Shown here piece after piece: positions 26,681-35,215 of a stretch of DNA of 64,000 nt. Each line of letters begins with the position of its first letter. The first letter of the stretch is position 1. The notes beneath the pieces were generated by a model. That model did no database searches, had not been told where the DNA came from, and saw only the letters and a list, made by a program, of their open reading frames with translations. A program made the position numbers and the translations under genes. The stretch lies in contig SJPJ01000001.1 in assembly GCA_007859835.1 (NCBI GenBank), positions 8,222,329 through 8,286,328 on the forward strand. The letters run 5' to 3'. The DNA is from Novipirellula herctigrandis (GTDB taxonomy: Bacteria > Planctomycetota > Planctomycetia > Pirellulales > Pirellulaceae).

Positions 26681-27929
26681 AACGAAGACTTACGAAGCAG
26701 ACAGTGAAATCACCACGAGTGGCAAACGGGGCAGACCGCTTCTCGGCGTACAACGCTGGGATATGTTCTCCGGCAAGGGAGCCACACAACAACAGGAACT
26801 CGGTTATCTGCCAGGAAAACAGGGCTTCCTAAAAGACTCCCAATGGCATGACCGGGCGTCTTTCTTTTGTCGGCTGATAAAGGACGTCGACTGGATCGAG
26901 CATCCCGCCAATGCCGGTCCCCTGTGGTTCAACCATCCCTTCAGCCAGCAACTGCTGCAGGAGACCATGGACCAGGAACTCCGCTATGCCTGCAATGCCG
27001 GAATTGATTTCTTCGTTTATCACGGACCGGCACGCAAGCTTTACGCTAACGGCTGGGAGCTCAGGAACAATTTCGATTGCCACCTCTCCAGCAAGATACC
27101 AGAAGCCAAAAAACTAAACTTCACTTGGGCTTTGTATGCGCACCGAGCCATTCGCTACACACGAAGCAAAGTGGCCACCATGATGGATGAGACGATTGAG
27201 TACATCACGATGCCGAACTGGCAGACAGTGATGGACGGTCGCCCCTTAATCGTCGTTTACCATCCCGAAAGATTCCGAGCGGCCCTACAGGTCGCCCAGG
27301 GCAAAGAGCATATGACCGGCGCCGGATTCGTGGAGTATATCAGGACGCGGGTGGACGCCGCGGGCCTGAAGCCCCCTTACATCGTTGGTTGCATGGAGCC
27401 GAGAGATAGTTTCATGCATGCCGAAACACTGAAGGAGGAGGGCTACGATGCATTCATGGACTACGAGGGAGCCTACGGGGGAGCGGTTGCCAAAAGAGAC
27501 GAAGCGCCAACCTATGCATCGGCCACCGAGGAAATCCTCAAGACCTGCGAGCAAGAGTATCTGAACCGTGGTCTCCCGTTTCTTCCTCCCTGCCCCAGCA
27601 TGCATTATCGGTGGCCCCACGCCTTCGATCGCAAGGGACAAGCCATAGAAGAATTGCATCACTGCCAGTGGCCCAGGGAAGGCGACCTTGAGGCCCGAGT
27701 CGAAGCCGTTCTTGATTTCGTGGCAAGCCACCCCGAGGACTGCGAGGCGCAGACTGTGATCATGTATTCATGGAATGAACACTCCGGGGGCGGCGGCATT
27801 TGCCCGACCATGGGCAAGTCGCCCGAGTACGAACCTGAGACGCAATGGCTCGATGAAGTGGCCGAGGCGCTGGCGGCTTGGAAGTATCCCCCAAAGGACA
27901 AGCCAAAAGACGTCGAAAAAAAGAGATGA
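26538..27929 (+). CDS. Exported GH99-like (GT-WbsX/PF14307-type) protein
   Basis: By comparison with the paralogous leader at 18941 the start is the ATG at 26538; an ATG 6 bases earlier adds two residues. The 463-residue product has a signal peptide ending VATAQ and a half EF-hand, then a TIM-barrel-like domain. Marks are WDMFSGKG, the GIDFFVYHG strand, FTWALYAHRAIRY and the C-terminal VIMYSWNEHSGGGGICPT, which is the hallmark of GH99-like domains. An endo-acting glycoside hydrolase role in the periplasm is likely but unproven. It ends with a lysine-rich tail. It appears to be the last gene of the GntR-linked cluster. Confidence 0.8.
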   Translation: MRKTLMLVLVVFAAGVPLAVTQVATAQESKLSEKQTGQVIKRFPKSAETKTYEADSEITTSGKRGRPLLGVQRWDMFSGKGATQQQELGYLPGKQGFLKDSQWHDRASFFCRLIKDVDWIEHPANAGPLWFNHPFSQQLLQETMDQELRYACNAGIDFFVYHGPARKLYANGWELRNNFDCHLSSKIPEAKKLNFTWALYAHRAIRYTRSKVATMMDETIEYITMPNWQTVMDGRPLIVVYHPERFRAALQVAQGKEHMTGAGFVEYIRTRVDAAGLKPPYIVGCMEPRDSFMHAETLKEEGYDAFMDYEGAYGGAVAKRDEAPTYASATEEILKTCEQEYLNRGLPFLPPCPSMHYRWPHAFDRKGQAIEELHHCQWPREGDLEARVEAVLDFVASHPEDCEAQTVIMYSWNEHSGGGGICPTMGKSPEYEPETQWLDEVAEALAAWKYPPKDKPKDVEKKR

Positions 27930-28193
27930 CGACAAAGAGCTTTCTTTCTAAGAGGGGCCTTGGCTTTTCTGCTCTTGGATCGGATGTTGGGACGACGGTA
28001 ACTCGGATTGCATGGCGTCAGTCCCCTACCGTCAACGCGAAACGGGACCGCCACCACTGAGGGTGACGGTCCTGATGTTCGTATGAAAGCTCCCCGAGTC
28101 ATACTCCATGCTCCATTCATGAATGGCCGTCGCCACGGTCACGTGCGCGGCCTGGGGATGTTTTCGCGTGCCATCGCCATTCGTAATCGAAAC
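27930..28193. other. Intergenic, with hairpin
   Basis: No gene seen. A hairpin at 28045-28072 pairs GGACCG-C-CACC with GGTG-A-CGGTCC across a short loop. It lacks a clear T-run, so terminator function is uncertain. Confidence 0.5.
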
Positions 28194-28417
28194 GAGAGTG
28201 GCGACAGGATTTGAACTCACCATCTCTTTACGCAGCAACAAGATATCGCAGACGACCAAATGAACGGTCCGAGATCGAATGACTGTTTGAACTACACAGA
28301 CAGAACTTCAATAGAACGCAAAGCGTTGGCAACAAACGAAAAACAGCTCGCCGCGAATCAACGCGACGAGCTGTTTTGAAATCAAGTCGGGGCAACCAGA
28401 CACGGTTAGAACTTTTT
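28194..28417 (-). repeat. tRNA-linked repeat module B
   Basis: A tRNA 3'-end-like 25-mer (28194-28218, GAGAGTGGCGACAGGATTTG start) matches 42445-42469 with one mismatch. A hairpin follows 147 bases on: AAAACAGCTCG (28340-28350) pairs with CGAGCTGTTTT (28367-28377), the same arms as in module C. TCGGGGC begins at 28387, and 47 bases from 28371 match module A with one mismatch. The sequence between these blocks is diverged from A and C. This looks like a decayed tRNA-Pro downstream region and possible integration boundary. Confidence 0.75.
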
Positions 28418-28947
28418 GGCTCTGAATTCGACGGCTGGCCAGCCCAAATTGCCCAGTCAACACTGGAAGTGGCATGACGGTTAACCGGGAAAGTTACGAC
28501 GGAGGGCTCCCAGAGGCGGTCTCGATCCGAACCGGGGATTCGTCGAGCTAGGTGCCTTTCGTACCAGGAGGTTACGGCGATTGCCTCACATCGAAATGTT
28601 CAAATGGAACTCCATTTCGGACCAAATTCGGGCAGAATCGGAGTCCGCGAAGCTGAAGCGCGATCGCATGCGACCACTACCATGCTTTGCTCGATTCCGG
28701 TCAGGTCGAAACGATGGCAGAATTAGCTCGCTTTCTCGGTGTGAGCAGGGCAAGAGTCACGCAAGTGCTTAACGGGCTCAAGTCGGTTCCTGAATCTGTG
28801 CATCGGTAGGATTGCAAACCCGCACGACATATGGCAAGTGTCGCCGAGTTTCCTTGGGGATCCTGAAAGAAAAATTCAGAATGGTTGTGACAATCTCCGG
28901 ATTCGACCCTACTTTCGAAAACGACTCAATTCTCGGAAGATGGCCGA
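28418..28947. other. Intergenic leader of sigma-factor operon
   Basis: Apart from the degenerate HTH coding fragment at 28660-28809 I see no gene. The right end must hold the promoter of the ECF sigma gene. Confidence 0.4.
28660..28809 (+). pseudogene. Degenerate helix-turn-helix fragment
   Basis: A short frame ending at the TAG at 28807 reads HALLDSGQVETMAELARFLG followed by VSRARVTQVLNGLKSVPE. This is a clear helix-turn-helix of the kind found in recombinase-associated or LacI-like proteins. There is no plausible start and the remainder is absent. It may be the end of a gene lost when the locus was rearranged. Confidence 0.5.
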
Positions 28948-29508
28948 ATGCAGCAGGAAACGATTGAAAATATACTCAGTGGAGACCTCGACGCGTACGA
29001 AGCGGTCGTCCGGCAATACCAGGGAATGCTGCTGGGGTACGCGGCTAATCGGTTACTCGATATAGATGCCGCGCAGGAAGTCGTTCAGCTGACGTTCATT
29101 CGGGCGTATGAGCAGTTGAACGAGTATCAACCGGAACGTGAGTTCGGAGTCTGGCTGTGTGTGATCTGCAAGCACTTCATTCTGACCGAACTCGAACGTC
29201 AGCGGAGAGAATCCAGAAATCTGGATAAATTCAGTTACGCCCTTCGGCTTCGTGTGGGCGAGCAGATGGCCGGCGCCTGCGACGATGGTCAGCGGGAGTT
29301 GCTTTCGGCAATGCGCGAGTGCGTAAAGACTCTGCAGTCTCAAGCGGCCTTGGCCGTGCGGCTCCGTTACGAAGAGCGGCAGTCGTGTCGGAGCATTGCA
29401 GAATCGCTCGATCGGACCGTGACGTGGGTCACCAGCACGCTGAGCCGATCCCGCAGAGCTCTTCGCGCGTGCATCGAGAGTCGTCTTGGTGAGGAGGGGA
29501 CAACATGA
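28948..29508 (+). CDS. ECF-type RNA polymerase sigma factor
   Basis: The 186-residue product has sigma region 2 (AVVRQYQGMLLGYAANRLLD, AQEVVQLTFIRAYEQLNEY) and sigma region 4 (LRYEERQSCRSIAESLDRTV, TWVTSTLSRSRRALRACIE). Region 3 is absent, as in ECF sigmas; the length and the RRALRACIESRL end are typical of planctomycete ECF groups. It overlaps the next gene, a FecR-type membrane protein, by ATGA. The pair probably forms a signal-responsive switch for the genes behind it. Confidence 0.92.
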   Translation: MQQETIENILSGDLDAYEAVVRQYQGMLLGYAANRLLDIDAAQEVVQLTFIRAYEQLNEYQPEREFGVWLCVICKHFILTELERQRRESRNLDKFSYALRLRVGEQMAGACDDGQRELLSAMRECVKTLQSQAALAVRLRYEERQSCRSIAESLDRTVTWVTSTLSRSRRALRACIESRLGEEGTT

Positions 29509-30902
29509 ACGAAGCACGACTGCAAAGATTACTCGAAGACTTTCAGGACGACGCACTGAATGAGGCCGAGTGCCGCGAACTCATGGAGTGGTTCGACGAG
29601 GACGAGTCACGCGTGTCAGCGTTTATCGATGAACTGCGAGTCGGCAACACGTTGGCGGCACTGCATGTGATGGAGTCCGATCGTATTCCGCTGGCTGTCA
29701 AAGACAGCCTTCAACGAGGCGACGTTGCGATCGACATCGCGAGCAACGTGCGTCAGCGCATCGAAAGCCGCACTCAGACGTTGCCCCCTGATGTCGAGCG
29801 ATCGAATCCGCCACTCCGCAAGTGGGCGCCGTGGTGGATCGCAACGGTCGCTGTGGCTGCTTCGGTTGCGTTGTCTGTCGTTCTGCCGAGGCAACCCGAC
29901 ATCAATGACGGTGATGTCGTCGCGGCGGTTCAGAATGCTCGCAACGTACAAGATTTTTCAGCGGGCGACCAACTTCGATCCGGGCAGGTTTTGAAGCTTG
30001 TCGATGGGCGAATTAAAATCAACTTTCAATCCGGCGCCAGACTTGCGATTCAGGCACCGGCGGAATTGAAGCTGCTTGGACCAAATTCGGCGCAGCTTCA
30101 TCACGGCGTGGCGACGGTGCGAGTTCCAGGCGAGGTCAAAGGATTCGTTCTGGTTACTCCACACCAGCGAGTAACAGATTTGGGAACATCGTTCGGCGTC
30201 GATGTGAATAGTACGGGCGACACGGCGATCTCCGTGTTCGAAGGCGAGATCGAACTCGAAGACCATCGGCGTCTCGTTGGCGGTCAGGCGGTCGCACTCA
30301 CGGCTACTGAAAAATCGCCCCACGAGATCCCTTACGCAATCAACCAGTTCCTGGACACGTGGCGGGTTTCCTTCGGAGTCGAGCAGCTCATCGGCGATGT
30401 CCGTGTCGCATCACCGGGTGAGCGACATTCACCGGGACTGGCCCGAGACAGCGATTCGCTACTGCTGTTTCCCGAACGCGAAGATGCCCTCCTGAAGCAT
30501 GGTTACGTGGTCGATGCAATGGAGCCGGGCACCTACCGTCGTCCGTTCCGAAAACACACCGTGGAGCTGACGGAAGACGTTCGAGTCGACAGCTTCCTGC
30601 TACAATACAATCCGGTCCACGATGACGATGTGCCCATGAATCAGAAGTTTCAGGGCGAACTGCATTTTGATCGCCCGATCGTCGCCCTGATCCTACAAAA
30701 AGATCTGTTGGATTCTTCCGACGCGCAGCTGGCTCTGCCTGCAACCGACTTCCGCAAAATCTTTCGCCGGGGAATCAACGATGCTGATGTGATTACGTTG
30801 AGCGCTGATCGTCGTGTCCTTCACGTTGCTTTGAATGTTAAAAATGGCGTGGACCAGATCCGCGTACTCGTTGCTTCCGATAACAATTTTGATGACCAGT
30901 GA
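29505..30902 (+). CDS. FecR-domain transmembrane regulator (putative anti-sigma partner)
   Basis: The ATG is in the ATGA overlap with the sigma gene. Residues 1-100 are cytoplasmic and helical (CRELMEWFDEDESRVSAF), like zinc-less anti-sigma segments. One TM helix lies at ~110-127 (WWIATVAVAASVALSVVL). Residues ~150-260 are a FecR domain: LVDGRIKINFQSGARLAIQA, HHGVATVRVPGEVKGF, and RVTDLGTSFGVDV with ISVFEGEIELED. The C-terminal ~190 residues are beta-rich and of unknown family. The gene order sigma-FecR is the standard one for membrane-to-sigma signalling. Confidence 0.88.
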   Translation: MNEARLQRLLEDFQDDALNEAECRELMEWFDEDESRVSAFIDELRVGNTLAALHVMESDRIPLAVKDSLQRGDVAIDIASNVRQRIESRTQTLPPDVERSNPPLRKWAPWWIATVAVAASVALSVVLPRQPDINDGDVVAAVQNARNVQDFSAGDQLRSGQVLKLVDGRIKINFQSGARLAIQAPAELKLLGPNSAQLHHGVATVRVPGEVKGFVLVTPHQRVTDLGTSFGVDVNSTGDTAISVFEGEIELEDHRRLVGGQAVALTATEKSPHEIPYAINQFLDTWRVSFGVEQLIGDVRVASPGERHSPGLARDSDSLLLFPEREDALLKHGYVVDAMEPGTYRRPFRKHTVELTEDVRVDSFLLQYNPVHDDDVPMNQKFQGELHFDRPIVALILQKDLLDSSDAQLALPATDFRKIFRRGINDADVITLSADRRVLHVALNVKNGVDQIRVLVASDNNFDDQ

Positions 30903-30912
30903 GTTAGCGATT

Positions 30913-32163
30913 ATGAACGAAATGTCACACCTGAACCGCCGAAAATTCCTCCAGGGCACCGGCATCGCTCTGGCTCTACCGTTGATGGAGAGCCGGTTGA
31001 GCCGGGCAGAGGAAAAACTGGATGCCAATCTGCGGCGTCTCGTCTGCATCGGGAACCACCTGGGGTACTACCCCGGCAACTTCTTCCCCGAGACGTCCGG
31101 CAAGAACTACAAGACCAGCCGGACGCTTAAGAACATCGACGCCCACCGGGATGACTTTACCGTCTTCTCCAACCTTGACGACGGGATGACTGGCGGGCAC
31201 ACGGGCGTGAAGGCGTTCCTCTCCGGTATCGGCAAGGACGAGGCGAGCGGGTTCCCCGATAAGAACATGACCATCGATCAGGTCGCCGCTGAGCACGTGG
31301 GTGCCGCCACGCGGTTTCCCTCGATCACAGCGGGTCTGGAAAACGGCACGGACCTGTGCTGGACCCGTTCGGGTGTGCGCATCCCGCCGGTCAACAACCC
31401 CGCGCGTTTGTTCGAGGCGTTGTTCGTCCAGTCCGATGCCGTATCACTTAGCAGTCAGCGCACCCGACTGACGCACCGGGCTAGCGTGCTTGATGCGCTG
31501 CGTGAATCCGCCGGCGAACTTGAGAGTCAACTCAGTGCCGCCGACCGCCAGAAGCTTGACCAGTACCTGACGAGTGTGCGGGAGGTGGAGAAGCAGTTGC
31601 AGATATCGCAAGCATGGCTCGACAAGCCCAAGCCCGCCTCAGCGATCGACCCGGTCGCGGACCAAGAGCGCATGCACCTCGAAGAGATCCCGCTGTTCTA
31701 CGACCTGATGACACTGGCACTGCAGACCGACTCGACGCGCGTGGCCACATTTGAGATCCCGATGGGGTTTCGCACCGCCGAGCTGGAGGTTGGCAGCTAC
31801 CACGGCCTGTCACACCACAGTAAATCCGAAGAGCGGCTCGGGCAGCTCCAGATTGTCGACGCCTACCTGATGACGCAGTTTGGCTACTTCCTGGGGAAGA
31901 TGAAGGAGGCGCAGGTCTTCGACCACACCGCCGTCGTGTGGGGCAGCGGGATGGGCAACGGCTCGAGCCACAGCAACCGTAACTTGCCGGTGATCCTCGC
32001 CGGCGGTGGGATGAACCACCAGGGCCACGTGGTCTGTCCGGCCGAGGACCACAAACGCGTGCCGCTGTCGAACCTGTGGCTGTCGACACTGCAGTGGTTC
32101 GGCGTCGAGTCGGATCGATTTGGTAAGAGCACGGGCACCTTCTCGCCCATGGAGGTGGGTTGA
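30913..32163 (+). CDS. DUF1552-family exported protein
   Basis: The 416-residue product starts 10 bases after the FecR stop. It has a Tat-like signal LNRRKFLQGTGIALALPLME and a mature DUF1552 (PF07586) sequence, with LVCIGNHLGYYPGNFFPE, HTGVKAFLSGI, TRVATFEIPMGF, VWGSGMGNGSSHSNRNLPVI and LWLSTLQWFGVESDRFG. The fold resembles alkaline phosphatase/sulfatase-like DUF1501 proteins. The biochemical role is unknown. In planctomycetes this family is regularly found beside DUF1592 proteins, here at 32619. It is likely controlled by the sigma/FecR pair immediately upstream. Confidence 0.92.
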   Translation: MNEMSHLNRRKFLQGTGIALALPLMESRLSRAEEKLDANLRRLVCIGNHLGYYPGNFFPETSGKNYKTSRTLKNIDAHRDDFTVFSNLDDGMTGGHTGVKAFLSGIGKDEASGFPDKNMTIDQVAAEHVGAATRFPSITAGLENGTDLCWTRSGVRIPPVNNPARLFEALFVQSDAVSLSSQRTRLTHRASVLDALRESAGELESQLSAADRQKLDQYLTSVREVEKQLQISQAWLDKPKPASAIDPVADQERMHLEEIPLFYDLMTLALQTDSTRVATFEIPMGFRTAELEVGSYHGLSHHSKSEERLGQLQIVDAYLMTQFGYFLGKMKEAQVFDHTAVVWGSGMGNGSSHSNRNLPVILAGGGMNHQGHVVCPAEDHKRVPLSNLWLSTLQWFGVESDRFGKSTGTFSPMEVG

Positions 32164-32166
32164 AGA

Positions 32167-32185
32167 GATTTGTCATTAGTTATTT
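32167..32185. repeat. 19-bp repeat flanking four-helix-bundle gene, left copy
   Basis: GATTTGTCATTAGTTATTT at 32167-32185 is the perfect reverse complement of 32610-32628. A shorter direct copy, TGTCATTAGTTATTTG, is at 35098-35113. The left copy lies right after the DUF1552 stop. Confidence 0.85.
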
Positions 32186-32214
32186 GTCATTTCTCATATG
32201 TCATTGAAAACACG

Positions 32215-32577
32215 ATGCCAAAAGCTGACAAAGCAACTGAAATTGAAGAGCGTTTGATCGACTTCGCAGTGCGCATCATCAAGGTTGCCGATGCGTTGCC
32301 GAAGTCGCCGGCAGGGAAGCATATTGCTGGCCAGCTTCTGCGTTCGGGAACGTCACCGGCCCCGAATTACGCTGAAGCTCGCGGAGCGGAAAGCAATGCT
32401 GACTTTGTGCACAAGCTAAAGATCGCGCTGAAAGAACTGAACGAAAGCAGCGTGTGGTTACGAATGATCTGTCGAGCGGGCCTGATGAAAGTTGAGCTGC
32501 TAGAAGACCTAATTGATGAGAATCAGCAACTCTGCCGAATCCTCAACGCATCGGTCAAGACAGCCAAACAGAAGTAG
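32215..32577 (+). CDS. Four-helix-bundle protein (S23/IVP, bAvd-like)
   Basis: The 120-residue product matches the S23/four-helix-bundle family (PF05635) along its whole length: ERLIDFAVRIIKVADALPKS, GQLLRSGTSPAPNYAEARGA and DFVHKLKIALKELNESSVWL. Members are encoded by intervening sequences in 23S rRNA genes, act as accessory proteins in diversity-generating retroelements, or stand alone with unknown roles. No reverse transcriptase or template repeat is visible here. The gene is flanked by 19-bp inverted repeats and separates DUF1552 from DUF1592, so it looks like an inserted unit. The ATG at 32215 is chosen because the family alignment begins there. Confidence 0.88.
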   Translation: MPKADKATEIEERLIDFAVRIIKVADALPKSPAGKHIAGQLLRSGTSPAPNYAEARGAESNADFVHKLKIALKELNESSVWLRMICRAGLMKVELLEDLIDENQQLCRILNASVKTAKQK

Positions 32578-32609
32578 CGAGAGCAAACATCCAACCGATG
32601 ACAAATGAA

Positions 32610-32628
32610 AAATAACTAATGACAAATC
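32610..32628. repeat. 19-bp repeat flanking four-helix-bundle gene, right copy
   Basis: This is the inverted copy of 32167-32185. Its ATG at 32619 is the only sensible start of the DUF1592 gene, so the repeat supplies the start codon and first three codons of that gene. Confidence 0.85.
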
Positions 32629-35084
32629 CCTCGTCCTTCTTCGCCCTCGTCTTTGCCGTCTGCTTCGCGGCAACAACTCAAGCTGACGAACCAACTTCCG
32701 CATTCCTGCAGAATCACTGCATCCGATGTCACGGCAACGCCAAACAAAAAGCCGATCGCCGATTTGACACGCTGCCCATGCAGATCAAAGAACTCGATGA
32801 CCTGGAACGCTACCAGGAAATCGTTGATCAGCTCAATTTGCAAAGCATGCCACCAGAAGGGGAGCCTCAGCCGACGGCAGAAGAACGGGCAAAAGCGATT
32901 GCCGATCTGACACGGCAGATTGCGTCGGCACGGACCGAGCTGGCGTCGGGCGGGCGCCACACCGTCATGCGACGGCTCAACCGGTTCGAGTATCAGCAGA
33001 CGATCGGTGATCTGCTTTCCCTGAATGTGCAGGCGTGGAACCCGGCCGCGGACTTCCCGCCGGATGTGAAAGTGCAGGGTTTCGACAACAACGGCCGTGA
33101 GCTGGTCACGTCGGGCATGTTGCTGGATCATTACCTCGGTGCAGCCGAGAAAGCCGTCACACGTGCCACGCAGTTCGGTCCCCGGCCGGAATCGAAGCAG
33201 TACGCCCAGCAGACACCGTATTACTTCGATGGCAAGAACAAGGCGAATCTGCCCAAGCTGTTCCAAGTTGATCGCTTCCGCTTCATTCCCGACACGCCCT
33301 ACACCGATATGTATGGCCGGCACTACCGCGGCGGGCACATCGGTTTTCGGCCCTTGTACGGTGGCGTGGCTCACAGCGGCATGTACACCATCCGTGTGAA
33401 GGCCGCCGCGATTGATCGCGACCACCCCTACGGTAATGCTCTCGACGACTTCCGCAACGGCGACCCACTGGTACTAGAGGTGGCCACGGTCGATCGGGAG
33501 GGCAGTGTCGAGAGCACCGGCAGCATCACGACTGAGCGTTCGGAAGGCCTGGCCGAGCTGACCAGCGAGGAGCCTGCGTGGTTCGAGTGGACCATCCACA
33601 TCGATCAGGGCTTCGAGCCGGAGGTCCGCTTCCGCAACGGCACGACCGCCACCAAGCGTCTGGTGCGTATCATCAGCAGTAAGGCGTCGGAGCACCCAGA
33701 GATCGCCCCGTTTGCCAACATGAAAGGCGGGATGGAGAAATCCCACGGTCTGCTCAAGGTTTACCGCGGCCCGAAGCTCCGCATCTTCGACATCCGGGTC
33801 GAGGGTCCGCACATCGACCAGTGGCCGCCCGCCGGTCACACGCTGATGTATGGGGATCTGCAATCCGATGACCTGAACCGGAGCACGATCACCGAGCGTC
33901 TGCGTGCGTTTGCCGCCGGCGCTTTCCGTCGCCCGTTGAACAGCGGTGAACTGAAACCGATCGAGCGGATGGTGATGGGGAAGCTTGATGGTGGCATGGA
34001 GCCGCTGGCCGCGCTGCAGTTGGGGTTCCAGACGATTCTTTGTTCACCGTCGTTCATCTATATGCAGGAGGGGGAGGGCACGCTCGACGGTTACAATCTG
34101 GCGTCGCGTTTGTCGTACTTCCTCTGGTCTTCACAGCCGGATGTGGTCTTGCTTCAACATGCCAAAGCCGAACGCCTGTCCGATGCGAACGTACTCGCCG
34201 CCGAGGTCGATCGTATGCTCAAAGATCCACGTAGCGAGCGGTTCGTCAATCAGTTCGTCCGGCGCTGGCTCGATTGGGACAATATCGGCGAGATGCCGGT
34301 GTCAGGTGAATTTCGTGTGTATTACCGCGACAACCTTGAAACCGCGATGGCGGGGGAGACGACCACGTTGTTCCGCCACATCCTCGATCAAAACCTGCCC
34401 CCCAAACGCTTCCTCGATGCGGACTACACCTTCGTCAATCGAGAGCTGGCAGCGCACTATGGTCTGCCGGCGATCGAGGGCAACCAACTGCGCCAGGTTT
34501 CGACCGAGGGTACAGTGCGCGGTGGGCTGATGACCCATGGTAGCTTCCTAACGGCCTCGGCCAACGGTGTCGATACCTCGCCGGTGGTGCGCGGCATCTA
34601 CGCCCTGGAGAAAGTGATGGGGTACACCCCGCCACCTCCGCCGGATGACGTGCCGGAAATTGAGCCCGACATCCGCGGTGCCCTGACTGTGCGTGAGGAG
34701 CTGGCTAAGCACCGCAGCATCGCCACGTGCGCCGAGTGCCACCGCAAGATTGACCCGCTGGGATTCGCCCTGGAGAATTTCGACCCCATCGGCGCCTGGC
34801 GGACCGAGTACGGTAAGAAACTGCCCGTTGATGCGTCCGGCCAGCTGCCCAGCGGTAAGAAATTCGACGACATTCGTCAGCTCCGCACGCTGCTGATCGA
34901 GCGGCATGAGTCGTTCACCCGCAGCCTCACCGAGAAGCTGATGACCTACGCGCTCGGCCGCGAGTTGGAGATCGGTGACCGCCCCAGTGTCGATGAGATT
35001 CTCGCTGAACTCAACAACAAGGAAGGCGGCCTGCGCGACCTTATCCGTCTGGTTGTCCTGAGCAAGCCGTTCCTGAACAATTAA
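32619..35084 (+). CDS. DUF1592/DUF1588-type exported cytochrome-like protein (PSD1 group)
   Basis: The 821-residue product has a signal peptide (FFALVFAVCFAATTQA), then the haem-type motif CIRCH (~35) of a PSCyt1-like cytochrome domain. DUF1587 follows (MRRLNRFEYQQTIGDLLSL). A beta-rich insert spans ~190-420. DUF1592 (SRLSYFLWSSQPD), DUF1588 (TSPVVRGIYALEKVMGYTPP plus CAECHRKIDPLGFALENFDP) and DUF1585 (FTRSLTEKLMTYALGRELE) complete the usual order. The second CxxCH is in the DUF1588 part. These proteins are abundant in planctomycetes; an electron-transfer or polymer-oxidising role is suspected. It pairs with the DUF1552 gene but is separated by the inserted small gene. Confidence 0.92.
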   Translation: MTNPSSFFALVFAVCFAATTQADEPTSAFLQNHCIRCHGNAKQKADRRFDTLPMQIKELDDLERYQEIVDQLNLQSMPPEGEPQPTAEERAKAIADLTRQIASARTELASGGRHTVMRRLNRFEYQQTIGDLLSLNVQAWNPAADFPPDVKVQGFDNNGRELVTSGMLLDHYLGAAEKAVTRATQFGPRPESKQYAQQTPYYFDGKNKANLPKLFQVDRFRFIPDTPYTDMYGRHYRGGHIGFRPLYGGVAHSGMYTIRVKAAAIDRDHPYGNALDDFRNGDPLVLEVATVDREGSVESTGSITTERSEGLAELTSEEPAWFEWTIHIDQGFEPEVRFRNGTTATKRLVRIISSKASEHPEIAPFANMKGGMEKSHGLLKVYRGPKLRIFDIRVEGPHIDQWPPAGHTLMYGDLQSDDLNRSTITERLRAFAAGAFRRPLNSGELKPIERMVMGKLDGGMEPLAALQLGFQTILCSPSFIYMQEGEGTLDGYNLASRLSYFLWSSQPDVVLLQHAKAERLSDANVLAAEVDRMLKDPRSERFVNQFVRRWLDWDNIGEMPVSGEFRVYYRDNLETAMAGETTTLFRHILDQNLPPKRFLDADYTFVNRELAAHYGLPAIEGNQLRQVSTEGTVRGGLMTHGSFLTASANGVDTSPVVRGIYALEKVMGYTPPPPPDDVPEIEPDIRGALTVREELAKHRSIATCAECHRKIDPLGFALENFDPIGAWRTEYGKKLPVDASGQLPSGKKFDDIRQLRTLLIERHESFTRSLTEKLMTYALGRELEIGDRPSVDEILAELNNKEGGLRDLIRLVVLSKPFLNN

Positions 35085-35097
35085 GCGACGAGGCCCC

Positions 35098-35113
35098 TGT
35101 CATTAGTTATTTG
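35098..35113. repeat. Third copy of TGTCATTAGTTATTTG repeat
   Basis: These 16 bases are identical to 32171-32186 and lie 14 bases after the DUF1592 stop. The copy is in direct orientation with the left one, so the four-helix-bundle and DUF1592 genes together are bracketed by a direct repeat. Confidence 0.75.
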
Positions 35114-35215
35114 AGAATAGTCATTTGTTATTCTGACAGTGATGGGCCGAAGGATCATTCAAAAAAAACAAGCCGAATCCAAGCGGGAAAAAAGAGCAGG
35201 AATAGTGGATTATTC

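Noticed and set aside
28500-28590. Possible tRNA near GGTCTCGATCCGAACC
   Set aside because: A T-arm-like string is present but I could not fold acceptor and anticodon stems around it.
32215-32577. Diversity-generating retroelement accessory gene
   Set aside because: The protein resembles Avd, but there is no reverse transcriptase and no template/variable repeat pair in the window.
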